Notes: generated by a model from the letters alone, not told the origin. A DNA stretch of 64,000 nucleotides from Symbiodinium natans (GCA_905221605.1 CAJNDS010000668.1:947555-1011554); one strand, 5' to 3'; shown: positions 1-11,340, counted from the first letter of the stretch. A program made the numbers and translations.

Positions 1-1600
1 CCCAAAAAATATCCTTGAAATCCTTAAAAAAATCAAATCCCGGGATTTAATATTTTAAGGATTTCAAGGATTTTTTGGGCATTTTAAATTTTATGAAATC
101 CTTGAAAAATCAAATCCCGGGATTTAATTTTTCAAGGATTTCAAGGATTTCATAAAATTTAAATACCGGAACTCCTGCAAAAGCAAACCGCCCCCCTCCC
201 CACTCAGAGTACGGGGAAGACCACGCGGATTTTAAAATTTATGAAATCCTTGAAATCCTTGAAAAATTAAATCCCGGGATTTGCTTTTTCAAGGATTTCA
301 TGAAATTTAAAATGCCCAAAAAATATCCTTGAAATCCTTAAAAAAATCAAATCCCGGGATTTAATATTTTAAGGATTTCAAGGATTTTTTGGGCATTTTA
401 AATTTCATGAAATCCTTGAAAAATTAAATCCCGGGATTTGATTTTTCAAGGATTTCAAGGATTTCATAAATTTTAAAATCCGCGTGGTCTTCCCGTACTC
501 TGAGTGGGGAGGGGGGGGGGTTTGCTTTTGCAGGAGTTCCGGTATTTAAATTTTATGAAATCCTTGAAATCCTTGAAAAATTAAATCCCGGGATTTAATT
601 TTTCAAGGATTTCATGAAATTTAAAATGCCCAAAAAATCCTTGAAATCCTTAAAAAATCAAATCCCCGGATTTAATATTTTAAGGATTTCAAGGGTTTTT
701 TTGGCATTTTAAATTTTATGAAATCCTTGCAAAATCAAATCCCGGGATTTAATTTTTCAAGGATTTCAAGGATTTCATAAATTTTAAAATCCGCGTGGTC
801 TTCCCGTACTCTGAGTGGGGAGGGGGGGGTTTGCTTTTGCAGGAGTTCCGGTATTTAAATTTTATGAAATCCTTGAAATCCTTGAAAAATTAAATCCCGG
901 GATTTAGTTTTTCAAGGATTTCATGAAATTTAAAATGCCCAAAAAATCCTTGAAATCCTTACAATATTAAATCCCGGGATTTGATTTTTTTAAGGATTTC
1001 AAGGATTTTTTGGGCATTTTAAATTTCATGAAATCCTTGAAAAATCAAATCCCGGGATTTGATTTTTCAAGGATTTCAAGGATTTCATAAATTTTAAAAT
1101 CCGCGTGGTCTTCCCTTACTCTGAGAGGGGAGGGGGGGGTTTGCTTTTGCAGGAGTTCCGGTATTTAAATTTTATGAAGTCCTTGAAATCCTTGAAAAAT
1201 CAAATCCCGGGATTTAATTTTTCAAGGATTTCATGAAATTTAAAATGCCCAAAAAATCCTTGAAATCCTTAAAAAAGCAAATCCCGGGATTTAATATTTT
1301 AAGGATTTCAAGGCTTTTTTGGGGCATTATAAATTTTATGAAATCCTTGGAAAAATTAAATCCCGGGATTTGGTTTTTCAAGGATTTCAAGGATTTCATA
1401 AATTTTAAAATCCGCGTGGTCTTCCCGTACTCTGAGTGGGGAGGGGGGCGTTTGCTTTTGCAGGAGCTCCGGTATTTAAAGTTTATAAAATCCTTGAAAT
1501 CCTTGAAAAACTAAATCCCGGGATTTAATTTTTCAAGGATTTCATGAAATTTAAAATGCCCAAAAAATCATTGAAATCCTTAAAGAACTAAATCCCGGGG
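1..1600. repeat. Tandem ~311-bp repeat of CCCGGG-centred palindromes
   Basis: Copies of a perfect or near-perfect palindrome, AAATCCCGGGATTT flanked by AAGGATTTC/GAAATCCTT arms, are centred near 41, 118, 275, 355, 432, 589, 743, 898, 975, 1053, 1208, 1285, 1364 and 1519. Spacing follows a 155-157, 77-80, 74-79 pattern, so three palindromes make a unit of about 311 bp. The long gap of each unit holds a GC-rich block that includes GCGTGGTCTTCCC, a G-run and TTGCTTTTGCAGGAG. No coding potential is credible: the short ORFs here merely translate the repeat. The array ends in degenerate copies just before a telomere-like array. Confidence 0.93.
155..240 (-). other. Inverted copy of the unit's single-copy block
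   Basis: This block reads GGAACTCCTGCAAAAGCAAA ... GGAAGACCACGCGG, the reverse complement of the block found in plus orientation at about 475-545, 780-855, 1083-1160 and 1405-1480. Both flanks are palindromic arms (AAATTTAAAT, ATTTTAAAAT). Inversion by recombination between the flanking palindromes is the simplest explanation. Confidence 0.88.
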
Positions 1601-1603
1601 TTC

Positions 1604-1690
1604 GGTTTAGGGTTTAGGGTTTAGGGTTTAGGGTTTAGGGTTTAGGGTTTAGGGTTTAGGGTTTCGGGTTTAGGGTTTAGGGTTTAGGGT
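1604..1690. repeat. Telomere-like TTTAGGG array, ~12 copies
   Basis: Direct TTTAGGG repeats with one TTTCGGG variant. The array follows the last degenerate copy of the palindromic repeat. It is interstitial: unrelated repeats follow it, so it is not a chromosome end. Confidence 0.95.
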
Positions 1691-1839
1691 AATATCCTTG
1701 AAACCCTTAACAAAAATCAAATACCGGATTTGATGGTGTAAGGAGTTCATAAAAAGTTAAGATGCCGAAAAAGAATTAAAACCCTTTAAAATCAAACCCC
1801 GGGATTTGTCTTTTCCAGGATTTCAGACATACCCGCTCA

Positions 1840-2172
1840 TTGCCCATCCCACATCACCCCGCATCATCTCCCATCGTTTCTCTCATCCCCCATCATGCCC
1901 CATCATCCCCCAATCATCCCCCATCATCTCCCATCATCATTCCCCGTCATCTCTCATAATCCCTTTCACCCCCCCATCATCCACCATCATCCCCCATCAG
2001 CCCCCATCATCGTCCCCGATCAGCCCCTATCATGCCCCATCATGTCTCTCATCCCGCGTCATCCCCCATCATTCCCCATCATCCCCCATCATCTCCCATC
2101 ATCCCGCATCATCCCCCATCATCCCCCATCATCATTCCCCATCATCTCCCATAATCCCTTTCACCCCCCATC
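1840..2172. repeat. CATC-rich low-complexity tract
   Basis: Pyrimidine-rich repeats of CCCATCAT, CCCCCATCAT and TCTCCCATCAT. Two overlapping frames stay open here only because of the repeat; they encode H/P/S/I-rich strings and are not credible genes. Confidence 0.9.
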
Positions 2173-5100
2173 TTGAGGGGTTAGTGACTGCCCTAGAGGT
2201 TAGTCGTATGTCCCCCCGCTTCGTGTTGTTGTGATTTGGTAGGGGCCCAGAGGTTTGTATGAGTTGTTTTCTTCGTTCGTGTTGTAAGGGTTTTGTGAGG
2301 GCCCCGGAGGTTTGTCGCATGTCCGATTTCTTCGTGCTTGTAGGGTTTGGGGAGTGTCTAGATAATTGTCAAAAATCATTCCTTCCGCGCTCGTACTATG
2401 AGGGGCTAGTGGCTGCCCTAGAGGTTTGTTGTATATTCCCCCGCTTCGTGTTCCTGAGATTTGGTAGGGGCCAGAGGCTTGTCATATGTCCCCTCCCTTC
2501 GTCCCTTCGTGTTGTGAGGGTTGCATTCGGCCTTGGAGGTTTGTCGTATGTCCCCTTTCTTGGCGTCTAGATGATTGTCATCATAAGTCATTTGCTTCCG
2601 TGGTCGTATTATGAGGGCTATTGACCGCCCTAGAGGTTTGTCGTATGCCCCCCTGCTTCGTGTTCCTGTGAGTTGGGAGGGGCCTAGAGGTTTATCTTTT
2701 GTCCCCTCCCTTCGTCCCTTCGTATTGTAAGGGTTTCGTGAGCGCTCTGGAGGTTTTTCGTATGTCCCCTTTGTTCGTGCTTGTAGGGTTGAGGGAGTGT
2801 CTACATGATTATCATATATCATTTGCTTCCGCAGTCGCTATGAGGGTATTGATTGCCCTAAAGATTTCTCGTGTGCCCCCCCGCTTCGTATTCCTGTGAT
2901 TTGGTAGGGGTCTAGAGGTTTGTCGTAATTCCTCTCCCTTCGTTCCTTCGTGGGATGTTTGCGTGTGTCCCCTTTCTTCGTGCTTGTAGGGTTTGGGGAG
3001 CCTAGACGACTGATATATATATATATATATAATTCGATTCCGCGCTCGTATTGTGAGGGGCTAGTGATCGCCCTAGAGGTTTGTCGTATGTCCCCCCGAT
3101 TCCTGTTCCTGAGATTTGGTAGGGGCCTAGAGCTTTGTCGTATGTCCCCTCCTTTCGCCCCTTCGTGTTGTAGGGGTTTTGTTGGGCCTTGAAGGCTTGT
3201 CGTGTGTCCCCTTTCTTCGTGCTTGGAGAGTTTGAGGAGCGTCGAGATGACTACCATACATCATTTGCTTCCGTGCTCGTACTATGTGCGGTTAGTGACT
3301 GCCCTAGAGGTTTGTCGTATGTCCCCTTCCTTCGTCCCTTCGCGTTGTATGGGTGGTAAGGGTTTTGTGAGGGCCCTGGAGGCTAGTCGTATATCCACTT
3401 TCTTCGAGCTTGTAGGGTTTGGGGGGGAGCGTCTAGAGTCTAGATGATCGTCATATATGATTTGCTTCCGTGCTCAAACTATGAGGGGCTAGTGACTGTC
3501 ATAGAGGTTTGTCATTTGTCCCCCCCGTTTCCTTGGTCCTGTGATTTGGTAGGGGCTTAGAGGTTTGTCATACGTTCCCTCGCTTCGTCCTTTCGTGTTG
3601 CAAGGGTTTTGTGAGAGCCCGGCAAATTTGCCGTATGTCCCTTTTCTTCTTGCTTGTAGGGTTTGGGGAGCGTCTAGACGACTGACATATGTAATTTGAT
3701 TCCGGGCTCGTATTGTGCGGGGCTAGTGACTGCCCTAGAGGTTTGTCGTATGCCCTCCGCTTGTTCCTGTGATGTAGTAGGGGCCTACAGGTTTGTCGTG
3801 TGTCCCCTTTCTTGGCATCTAGATGATTGTCATAAGACATTTGCTTCTGTGGTCGTATTGTGAGGGCTATTGACTGCCCTAGAGGTTTGTCGTATGCCCC
3901 CCTGCTTCGTGTTCCTGTGAGTTGGGAGGGGCCTAGAGGTTTATCTTTTGTCCCCTCCCTTCGTCCCTTCGTGTTGTAAGGGTTTCGTGAGCGCTCTGGA
4001 GGTTTTTCGTATGTCCCCTTTGTTCGTGCTTGCAGGGTTTGGGGAGTGTCTAGATGATTATCATATATCATTTGCTTCCGCAGTCGCTATGAGGGTATTG
4101 ATTGCCCTAAAGATTTCTCGTGTGCCCCCCCGCTTCGTATTCCTATGATTTGGTAGGGGTCTAGAGGTTTGTCGTAATTCCTCTCCCTTCGTTCCTTCGT
4201 GGGATGTTTGCGTGTGTCCCCTTTCTTCGTGCTTGTAGGGTTTGGGGAGCCTAGACGACTGATATATATATATATATATATCGATTCCGCGCTCGTATTG
4301 TGAGGGGCTAGTGATCGCCCTAGAGGTTTGTCGTATGTCCCCCCGATTCCTGTTCCTGAGCTTTGGTAGGGGCCTAGAGCTTTGTCGTATGTCCCCTCCT
4401 TTCGCCCCTTCGTGTTGTAGGGTTTGTTGGGCCTTGAAGGTTTGTCGTGTGTCCCCTTTCTTCGAGCTTGGAGAATTGAGGAGTGTCGAGATGATTACCA
4501 TACATCATTTGCTTCCGTGCTCGTACTATGTGGGGTTAGTGACTGCCCTAGAGGTTTGTCGTATGTCCCCTTCCTTCGTCCCTTCGCGTTGTATGGGTGG
4601 TAAGGGTTTTGTGAGGGCCCTGGAGGCTAGTCGTATATCCACTTTCTTCGAGCTTGTAGGGTTTGGGGGGAGCGTCTAGAGTCTAGATGATCGTCATATA
4701 TGATTTGCTTCCGTGCTCAAACTATGAGGGGCTAGTGGCTGTCCTAGAGGTTTGTCATTTGTCCCCCCCGTTTCCTTGGTCCTGTGATTTGGTAGGGGCT
4801 TAGAGGTTTGTCATACGTTCCCTCGCTTCGTCCTTTCGTGTTGCAAGGGTTTTGTGAGAGCCCGGCAAATTTGCCGTGTGTCCCCTTTCTTCTCACTTGT
4901 AGGGTTTGGGGCGTCTAGACGACTGACATATAACTTGATTCCGTGCTCGTATTGTGAGGGGCTAGTGATTGCCCTAGAGGTTTGTCGTATGTCCCCCCGA
5001 TTCCTGTTCCTGAGATTTGGTAGGGGCGTAGAGCTTTGTCGTATGTCCCCTCCTTTCGCCCCTTCGTGTTGTAGGGGTTTTGTTGGGCCTTGAAGGTTTG

Positions 5101-6545
5101 TCGTGTGTCCCCTTTCTTCGTGCTTGGAGAGTTTGAGGAGCGTCGAGATGATTACCATACATCGTTTGCTTCCGTGCTCGTACTATGTGGGGTTACTGAC
5201 TGCCCTAGAGGTTTGTCGTATGTCCCCTTCCTTCGTCCCTTCGCGTTGTATGGGTGGTAAGGGTTTTGTGAGGGCCCTGGAGGCTAGTCGTATATCCACT
5301 TTCTTCGAGCTTGTAGGGTTTGGGGGAGCGTCTAGAGTCTAGATGATCGTCATATATGATTTGCTTCCGTGCTCAAACTATGAGGGGCTAGTGGCTGTCC
5401 TAGAGGTTTGTCATTTGTCCCCCCCGTTTCCTTGGTCCTGTGATTTGGTAGGGGCTTAGAGGTTTGTCATACGTTCCCTCGCTTCGTCCTTTCGTGTTGC
5501 AAGGGTTTTGTGAGAGCCCTGCAAATTTGCCGTGTGTCCCCTTTCTTCTCACTTGTAGGGTTTGGGGAGCGTCTAGACGACTGACATATAACTTGAGTCC
5601 GTGCTCGTATTGTGAGGGGCTAGTGACTGCCCTAGGGGTTTGTCGTATGCCCCCCCCCCGCTTCCTTGTTCCTGTGATGTAGTAGGGGCCTACAGGTTTG
5701 TCGTATGTCCCCTGCCTTCGTCCCTTCGTGTTGTAAGGCTGATAAAATTTTTCTGAGGGCCCTTGGAGATTTGTCGTATGTCCCCACGCTTCGTGTTCCT
5801 GAGATTTGGTAGGGGCCAGAGACTTGTCGAATGTCCCCTCCTTTCGTCCCTTCGTGTTGAAATTGCTTTGTTGGGGGAAGGTTTGTCGTATGTCACCTTT
5901 CTTTCTTCTTAGAGGGTTTGGGGATCTTCTAGAAAACTGTCATATATCATTTGCTTCCGTGCTCGTATTATGAGGGGCTGGTGTTTGTCATAGAGGTTTG
6001 TCGTATGTCCCGCCGCTTTCTGTTCCTGCGATGTGGTAGGGGCCTAAAGAGGTTTGTCGTGTGCCCCCTCCCTTCGTCCCTTTGAGTTGCAAGGGTTTTG
6101 TTGGACCTGGAAGATTTATCGTATGTCTCCTTTCTTCGTGCTTGTAGGGCGTGGGGAGCGTCTAGATGATTATCATATATGATTTGCTTCCGTGCTCGTA
6201 TTATGAGGGGCTAGTGACTGCCCTAGAGGTTTGTTTTATGTCTCCCTGCTTCGTGTTCATGTCATTTGCTAGGGTCCTGGAGATTTGTCGTATGTCATTT
6301 TACCATATACGAAATTAGATACAATCCCTTCGTCCCTTCGTGTTGTAAGGGTTTCGTGAGGGTCCTAGAGGTTTGTCGTATGTGCCCTTCCTTCGTCCCT
6401 TCTTGTTGTAAGGGTTTTGTGAGGGCCCTGCAAATTTGCCGTATGTCCCTTTCTTCGTGCTTGTAGGATTTGGGCAGCGTCTAGATGATTGTCATTATCA
6501 TTTGCTTCCGTGCTCGTACTATGAGGCGCTAGTAACTGCCCTAGA
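2173..6545 (+). repeat. ~225-bp tandem repeat family, direct orientation
   Basis: About twenty diverged units marked by CTTCCGTGCTCGTA (near 2383, 2596, 3038, 3269, 3700, 4286, 4510, 4937, 5168, 5596, 5956, 6190, 6507 and others). Each unit holds three related subrepeats, each with GAGGTTTGTCGTATGTCCCC followed by TTCGTG and GTAGGGTTT-like text. Larger duplications are visible: 2690-3540 recurs about 1245-1249 bp downstream, and 4285-4805 recurs about 658 bp downstream. Small (AT)n tracts lie at about 3011-3030 and 4262-4281. Short frames shared between units encode repeats only. Confidence 0.92.
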
Positions 6546-7165
6546 CCTTCAGGGCCCTCACAAAACCCTTACAACACGAAGGGACGAAGGGAGACGACAT
6601 ACGACAAACCTCTATCATCTAGATGCTCCCCAAACCCTACAAGCAAGAAGAAAGGGGACATACGACAAACCTCCAGGGCCCTCACAGAACCCTTACAATA
6701 GGAAGGAATGAAGGGAGGCGACACACTACAAACCTTTAGGCCCCTACCAAATCACAGGATCACGAAGCGGGGGCGTCATCTGACAAACCTCCAGGCCAAT
6801 CACCACGAACAAAGGGGACATACGACAAACCTCCAGGACCCTCCCAAAACCCTTACAACACGAAGGGACGAAGGGAGGGGACACACGACAAACCTTTAGC
6901 CCCCTACCAAATCACAGGAACACGAAGCGGGGGGACATACGACAAACCTCTATATAGGGCAGGCACTAGCCCTCATAATACGAGCACGGAAACACATCAT
7001 ATATGATAATCATTTTGATGCTCCCCCAAAACCTATAAGAACGAGAAAGGGGAAGCACACAAACCTCCAAAGCCCTTACAAAACCCTTACAACACGAAGG
7101 GACGAAGGGAGGGGACATACGACAAACCTCTGGACCCTACCAAGTCACAGGAAACACGAAGCGAG
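6546..7165 (-). repeat. Same ~225-bp family, inverted
   Basis: From about 6546 the motifs appear as their reverse complement (GGGGACATACGACAAACCTC, CCCTTACAACACGAAGGGAC). Orientation therefore flips inside the array. The inverted part runs to the edge of a (TAC)n microsatellite. Confidence 0.92.
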
Positions 7166-7210
7166 GGTGCTTGCCTAAGTCTGGCTGTTGGCCGGCTGGA
7201 TCTACATTTA

Positions 7211-7386
<176 letters not shown>

Positions 7387-7701
7387 TTCAAGAAGTTTTG
7401 TAAATAGTAAACAAAGGGGCGTGCCAAATAGACCCTAAAGGTCCATGCCACGTACATATATATATATACACACATTGTGTTGTTCCATTATGGCTAGCTA
7501 GGCCCCTCTCCCCCCCGCGACTTGGATCCAAGGTCCAAGATCCAAGATTGTTAGGAACAAGACTCCAATCCACCTCCACTTTTTACTTCTGCTTGGGCCT
7601 GAGCCCTTTCTCGCCTTTCCACTTGCCACCTGCCACTTTGGCGGCTTTTTCTACCCTATCCCACCAAAGAGAACAAGAAGAAGATGAAGTGAAACTGAAA
7701 G

Positions 7702-7881
7702 GGTCGTAGAAGCGTAAAGTGGAGAAGACCCAAAACAAAAAGCGAAAACTTGGAAATTGACATTCGGAAGGATATAGCTGCTTCATTTGTCTTTGTTGAA
7801 GGGATACGGTCTGTCGTGGGGCCGACCACGCAGGACTACATATATCAACTGCTTCCACTACTCCTGACCCCTAAATGGTAA
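7702..7881 (+). CDS. Candidate exon, unknown protein
   Basis: An open frame of 59 codons follows a possible acceptor (TGAAAG|GG). It has a natural composition: a basic start (SVKWRRPKTKSENLEID) and then a hydrophobic, leucine-rich end (SVVGPTTQDYIYQLLPLL). A GT donor (GGTAATTC) at 7878 overlaps the last codon before the stop. The Leu-rich helix pair resembles helical-repeat proteins in general but is not enough for a family call. The minus-strand frame over the same bases is less protein-like. Confidence 0.4.
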   Translation, partial: GRRSVKWRRPKTKSENLEIDIRKDIAASFVFVEGIRSVVGPTTQDYIYQLLPLLLTPKW

Positions 7882-8233
7882 TTCGTACGCGCACAACCCT
7901 TCAGGATTCTATACTATGCTTGACTTTGTTATACATGGCGTCGTGTTTTGAGTTATAAGCCGGCGTTTTCCAATGAATATTATGACCGTTGCAGAATATA
8001 AAGCCCCTGATTCTAAGAGCTACTTGTTTTCGCGCATCGCTTCTTCATGTTCTTCGAACTGGCTTGGTCCGCTGCAACTGACAAGAAAAGTTCTACCATT
8101 TGAGAGATAGGATTGGGAAGCCTCGTCCAAGTTAAACATGTAGAAGGTTCGGATGATTTACTTATCTACTATTCGCCTGAGACCCCCCCCAAAAAAAAAC
8201 AAAACAATCCCTATGTTACCCTTATAAGGAAGA

Positions 8234-8683
8234 ATGTTTTTGCTTTTCGGGGGTTCCAAGCGATTCGTAAATATTCCGTTGGAAGTTAGCCGTGATGTTA
8301 AAGTTGTACTGGTTCGACCGGGCATCTTGAAATTTTCACATGTTCAACTTGGGGAACTACCATATCTAATGCCCAAGGGTGAAAACCCGTAAGTTCTATT
8401 CGGCCTGCCTTAAGAATGTGGCCTTTTTGAAGCTACGAGCCTTGGTTATTCCAATTCAAATGACTATAAACATAAAACTTTTCCCCTTGATTATACTACT
8501 GTTCTTTTTGATTCTACTACTGTTTTCTTTTCGCGTGTCGGTTTTCCCAGTAGTTGTCCTTCATTCTCTTGGAATATACCCGGCCGTTCAAATTCAAACA
8601 ACATGCGTTCAACACAGCCATTGACCAGTAATCCAATTCTCCGAATGATGACTATTTGTTTATGGTTCTTCTCATTGGTATAA
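8234..8683 (+). CDS. Two-exon gene, unknown 95-residue protein
   Basis: Exon 1 is 8234-8388 and starts with ATG (MFLLFGGSKRFVNIPLEV...). Exon 2 is 8551-8683 and ends with TAA. The intron, 8389-8550, starts GTAAGT and ends with a pyrimidine-rich tract and TTTTCCCAG, both strong signals. The splice joins CC|T in phase to give proline, between GEN and SCPSFSW. The spliced product is 95 residues and was not recognised. A stop lies in frame just before the ATG, so a new start here is plausible, but an upstream exon could also join within GGAAGA. The bases just upstream resemble those at about 28905-28950, so the promoter side lies in or beside a repeat. Confidence 0.55.
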
Positions 8684-8869
8684 TTTTCGTTATAATAACT
8701 TGGGGTGGGGGACAATAGAACGCACAGATTAATGTCTTTATCAAGGTAGTCCCCCCCCAGCTTAAAAGGCTAAATGACTTAACCAATTTCGTTAGCATAG
8801 CGGGAGGACAGTTAAAGTAGTTGAATGAATTCGACTGTTAGGGGGCAATTCACTCCAAGCCCCAAACCC

Positions 8870-8911
8870 AAAACCCTTCACCCTAAACCCTAAACCCTAA
8901 ACCCTAAACCC
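8870..8911 (-). repeat. CCCTAAA array before an exon
   Basis: Six C-rich heptamers, some degenerate, end in CCCCAAG just before the exon that starts at 8916. Confidence 0.85.
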
Positions 8912-8915
8912 CAAG

Positions 8916-9032
8916 TCCCGATGCATTGGGAGAACAAAGCTGCGAAGCGCCGGCAGGGAAAGAGCTCGTGGCCCGGAACTTTGGGGCTCCGGCACCTGGG
9001 CTTCGCACTCGCTTGGGGAGGGCTCTTGAGGG
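8916..9032 (+). CDS. Candidate exon between telomere-like arrays
   Basis: A 117-bp open segment lies between CCCTAAACCCCAAG and GGTTTAGGG. Its frame (one base, 38 codons, two bases) reads PDALGEQSCEAPAGKELV then ARNFGAPAPG, a natural composition with no stop. The left border supplies AG| and the right border supplies G|GTTTAGGG. The protein is not recognised. It may belong to the same gene as the exons at 10137 or 11657, but phase could not be traced across the gap. Confidence 0.5.
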
Positions 9033-9134
9033 GTTTAGGGTTTAGGGTTTAGGGTTTAGGGTTTAGGGTTCAGGGTTTAGGGTTTAGGGTTTGGGGTTTG
9101 GGGTTTAGGGTTTAGGGTTTAGGGTTTGAGGAAG
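9033..9134 (+). repeat. TTTAGGG array at a putative intron start
   Basis: About 14 G-rich heptamers, with TTTGGGG variants at about 9090-9110, begin immediately after the exon that ends at 9032. Confidence 0.92.
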
Positions 9135-9377
9135 AGAGAGTCTTCTGGCAAAAAAAGGTTTAATTCGGGCTTAGAGTTTAGATTTAGGGTTTAGTGTGCC
9201 GGGGTGCTTCAAGGTCTTAGGATGCGTAGTTTATTTGTTTCTATTTTCTGTTCGTTGTTTGTTTTGGGAGGGGGAGAGGAGGGAGGGGGGGTGGTCGGTG
9301 CAGGGGAGGGGGGAGGGGGGGCTCAAAGACAAAGCTTCTATGTAGGGCTTATAGGGCTTCGGGCTTAGTGCACCCAG

Positions 9378-9470
9378 CCCCTGAACGCAAAAGAGGCAGG
9401 CTTAAGGTTAAGGAGGGTTCCTTCGGTCCTTCGGCAGGCAGAGACCCGGGGAAAGCCCATCTGGCGTTGA
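9378..9470 (+). CDS. Candidate terminal exon, 30 codons
   Basis: After CACCCAG| the frame reads PLNAKEAGLRLRRVPSVL and continues to TGA at 9468-9470. Arg/Leu-rich but natural composition. There is no phase-checked neighbour, so it could be chance. Confidence 0.33.
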   Translation, partial: PLNAKEAGLRLRRVPSVLRQAETRGKPIWR

Positions 9471-9690
9471 TGAGGCACTAGATCCGGTATACTAAACCCC
9501 ATTAAACACCCAAAACCCTAACCCTGAACCCCAAACCTGTACCCTAAACCCCGCCGAATTTCTACACCCCCAAAAGCCTGTATAGCATAATATGGTAGAA
9601 CATGATATGCAACATACAAATACTGCACAACACACAATATGTAGTTAAATTTGCATCCCAGGGCGTCGGTAGGAGTTCCAGGGCCGGGCA

Positions 9691-9846
9691 TACTTGGAGG
9701 TTCATGGGACTTAATAACCACGCATAACTGGGCTTATAACCCTACTTATAACTGGGATAAGCCCTTATAAGGCCCTTGAGGGGTATTATAAATGGGGTTA
9801 TAAGTACAGTTATAATTGGTTATTAAGCCCCATGAACCTCCAAGTA
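9691..9846. mobile_element. MITE family A, copy 1 (156 bp)
   Basis: Terminal inverted repeats TACTTGGAGGTTCATGGG / CATGAACCTCCAAGTA enclose AT-rich text that is itself largely palindromic (CTTATAACC / GGTTATAAG). There is no ORF. A full-length sister lies at 38842-38996 and a shorter one at 49566-49655. The target site may be TA, included in the terminal repeat. This is a non-autonomous inverted-repeat element; no transposase is present in the window. Confidence 0.85.
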
Positions 9847-9920
9847 GGGCCCCCTCAAGACATGAGGACAGCTACTGCCGCACCGACCCGGCACCTGGCG
9901 CACCCTGGCCTGCGTGCGTG

Positions 9921-10060
9921 TTAGGGTGTAGGGTGTAGGGTGTAGCGTTTAGGGTTTAGGGTTTAGGGTTTAGAGTTTAGGGTTTAGGGTTTAGGCTTTA
10001 GGCTTTAGGCTTTAGGCTTTAGGTTTAGGGTTTAGGGTTTAGGGTTTAGGGTTTAGGGTT
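9921..10060 (+). repeat. TTTAGGG array with TGTAGGG and TTTAGGC variants
   Basis: Starts as GTGTAGGGTGTAGGG, becomes TTTAGGG, contains four TTTAGGC copies at about 9990-10020, then returns to TTTAGGG. The blocks of variants suggest local amplification of mutated heptamers. Confidence 0.92.
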
Positions 10061-10136
10061 ATTTGGGCATTTAGGAATGGCAGAAGCATCTGACGCCCTA
10101 AACCCTAAACCCTAAACCCCAAACCCCAAGTCGCAG

Positions 10137-10227
10137 GTTCCTCCGGCAGGGAAGCCGGGCGAGGTGCTGAAAGGGGGTGGCATTCAGGCGCGACGGGGCC
10201 TCTCGATGGCACAGCAGGATGCAGGGG
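10137..10227 (+). CDS. Candidate exon bounded by telomere-like repeats
   Basis: 91 bp between CCCCAAACCCCAAGTCGCAG| and G|GTTTAGGG. The frame reads VPPAGKPGEVLKGGG then IQARRGLSMAQQDAG, 30 codons plus one base. The codons are GC-rich in the third position, unlike the flanking repeats. The left border has an ordinary CAG| acceptor and the right border uses the first repeat's GT as donor. Product unknown. Confidence 0.5.
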
Positions 10228-10277
10228 GTTTAGGGTTTAGGGTTTAGGGTTTAGGGTTTAGGGTTTAGGGTTTAGGG
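10225..10277 (+). repeat. TTTAGGG array
   Basis: Seven heptamers follow the exon at 10137-10227 directly. Confidence 0.92.
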
Positions 10278-10548
10278 ACTTGGTTCATCTGGGTAGTTGA
10301 GTCCCCAGCATAAGGCGGCCCCTGTTCTCTAGGGTTTCCAAACAAGGGACCCGAATTTTGGAGAACTCACAATATATCTAGACATGTAGATAGAAAAAGA
10401 CTGGTGTTTGACTCTAGACACACATCGAAAGACGGCGGAAGGCTTTACCGTTTGAGCCTCTTGCTCAGACCTGCAAACCTAAGTTGCACAGAAGCAAGAA
10501 TCCTCCTACCCCTGGCAAAAACAAAAACCCCCATACATTGTAATTGAA

Positions 10549-10839
10549 CTATATAATTATAATTGAACTATATAAGATGGGAGTACTTAGGATTGGAAGG
10601 TTGGGGGGAGATAAATCAGGGGGAAGGGATTGCCCTGTGGCGACCCCCCACGACCGAACATTCAGGACCCTTTGTAGTTCTGTGATGGTGGGGGGGTTAA
10701 CCAAATCGCCTGCCTTGTTTAGACCAGAGTATTCATAGCGAGTCTGAGACAGCGTGACTGAGTTTTGGCTGTCCTCGCCCCTAACCACACGCACGAACTT
10801 ACGCCCCCCAAGACCTTGCGAGCCTTTGCCAACAACCAT
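10549..10839 (-). CDS. Candidate minus-strand ORF, unknown
   Basis: ATG at 10839 on the minus strand opens a 96-codon frame. Residues 1-75 look like real protein (FVRVVRGEDSQNSVTLSQ, NPPTITELQRVLNVRSW) with mixed charge. The end turns Pro/Ile-rich and low complexity, so coding may stop or splice earlier. An in-frame stop precedes the ATG. Most other exons nearby are on the plus strand. Not recognised. Confidence 0.35.
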   Translation of the reverse strand: MVVGKGSQGLGGRKFVRVVRGEDSQNSVTLSQTRYEYSGLNKAGDLVNPPTITELQRVLNVRSWGVATGQSLPPDLSPPNLPILSTPILYSSIIII

Positions 10840-11156
10840 TGAGTTTTAATCGGGCCCTCGTTTCGAATAAAGGTTGAAGGGGCTGCTGAAACCCAAAACT
10901 TGATAAGGTCTCCAGGAAGGCCTGATTGTGCCTACGCCGAAGTCGCCGGACACCATGCTGCTAGGCTTTTCCTCAGCGGCGTTGAGGGGTTTAGTGTTTG
11001 CTGTGGGGGTTTGGGGTTTAAAGTCAAGGGATGAAGGCTCGTACCCCCTAAGGGTGTACCCTCAAAGGTTCCCCTTAATATACTCATTGTACTCCTAATA
11101 TGTCCCTTATATCCCCTTCAGGATCCTTGAAAAGGGACCCCAAAACCCAAGGGTAC

Positions 11157-11240
11157 CCTAAACCCTAAACCCTAAACCCTAAACCCTAAACCCTAAACCC
11201 TAAACCCTAAACCCTAAACCCTAAACCCTAAACCCTAAAC
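11157..11240 (-). repeat. CCCTAAA array, 12 copies
   Basis: Perfect C-rich heptamers without nearby coding sequence. Confidence 0.95.
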
Positions 11241-11340
11241 CGTGGTACAACCTTGAGGGTGCAGGGTAGAACCCCCGAGATAAAGGCCATGGGCCGCTAA
11301 GGGCATCAGCGAGTTGAAGCATGCTGCAAAGCAAGGCCCT

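Noticed and set aside
1806-2234. His/Pro/Ser-rich 142-codon frame
   Set aside because: Low-complexity CATC repeat; a parallel frame is open for the same reason.
2259-5896. Repeated frames of 60-167 codons on both strands
   Set aside because: They recur with the 225-bp repeat and shift frame between units; no constraint is visible.
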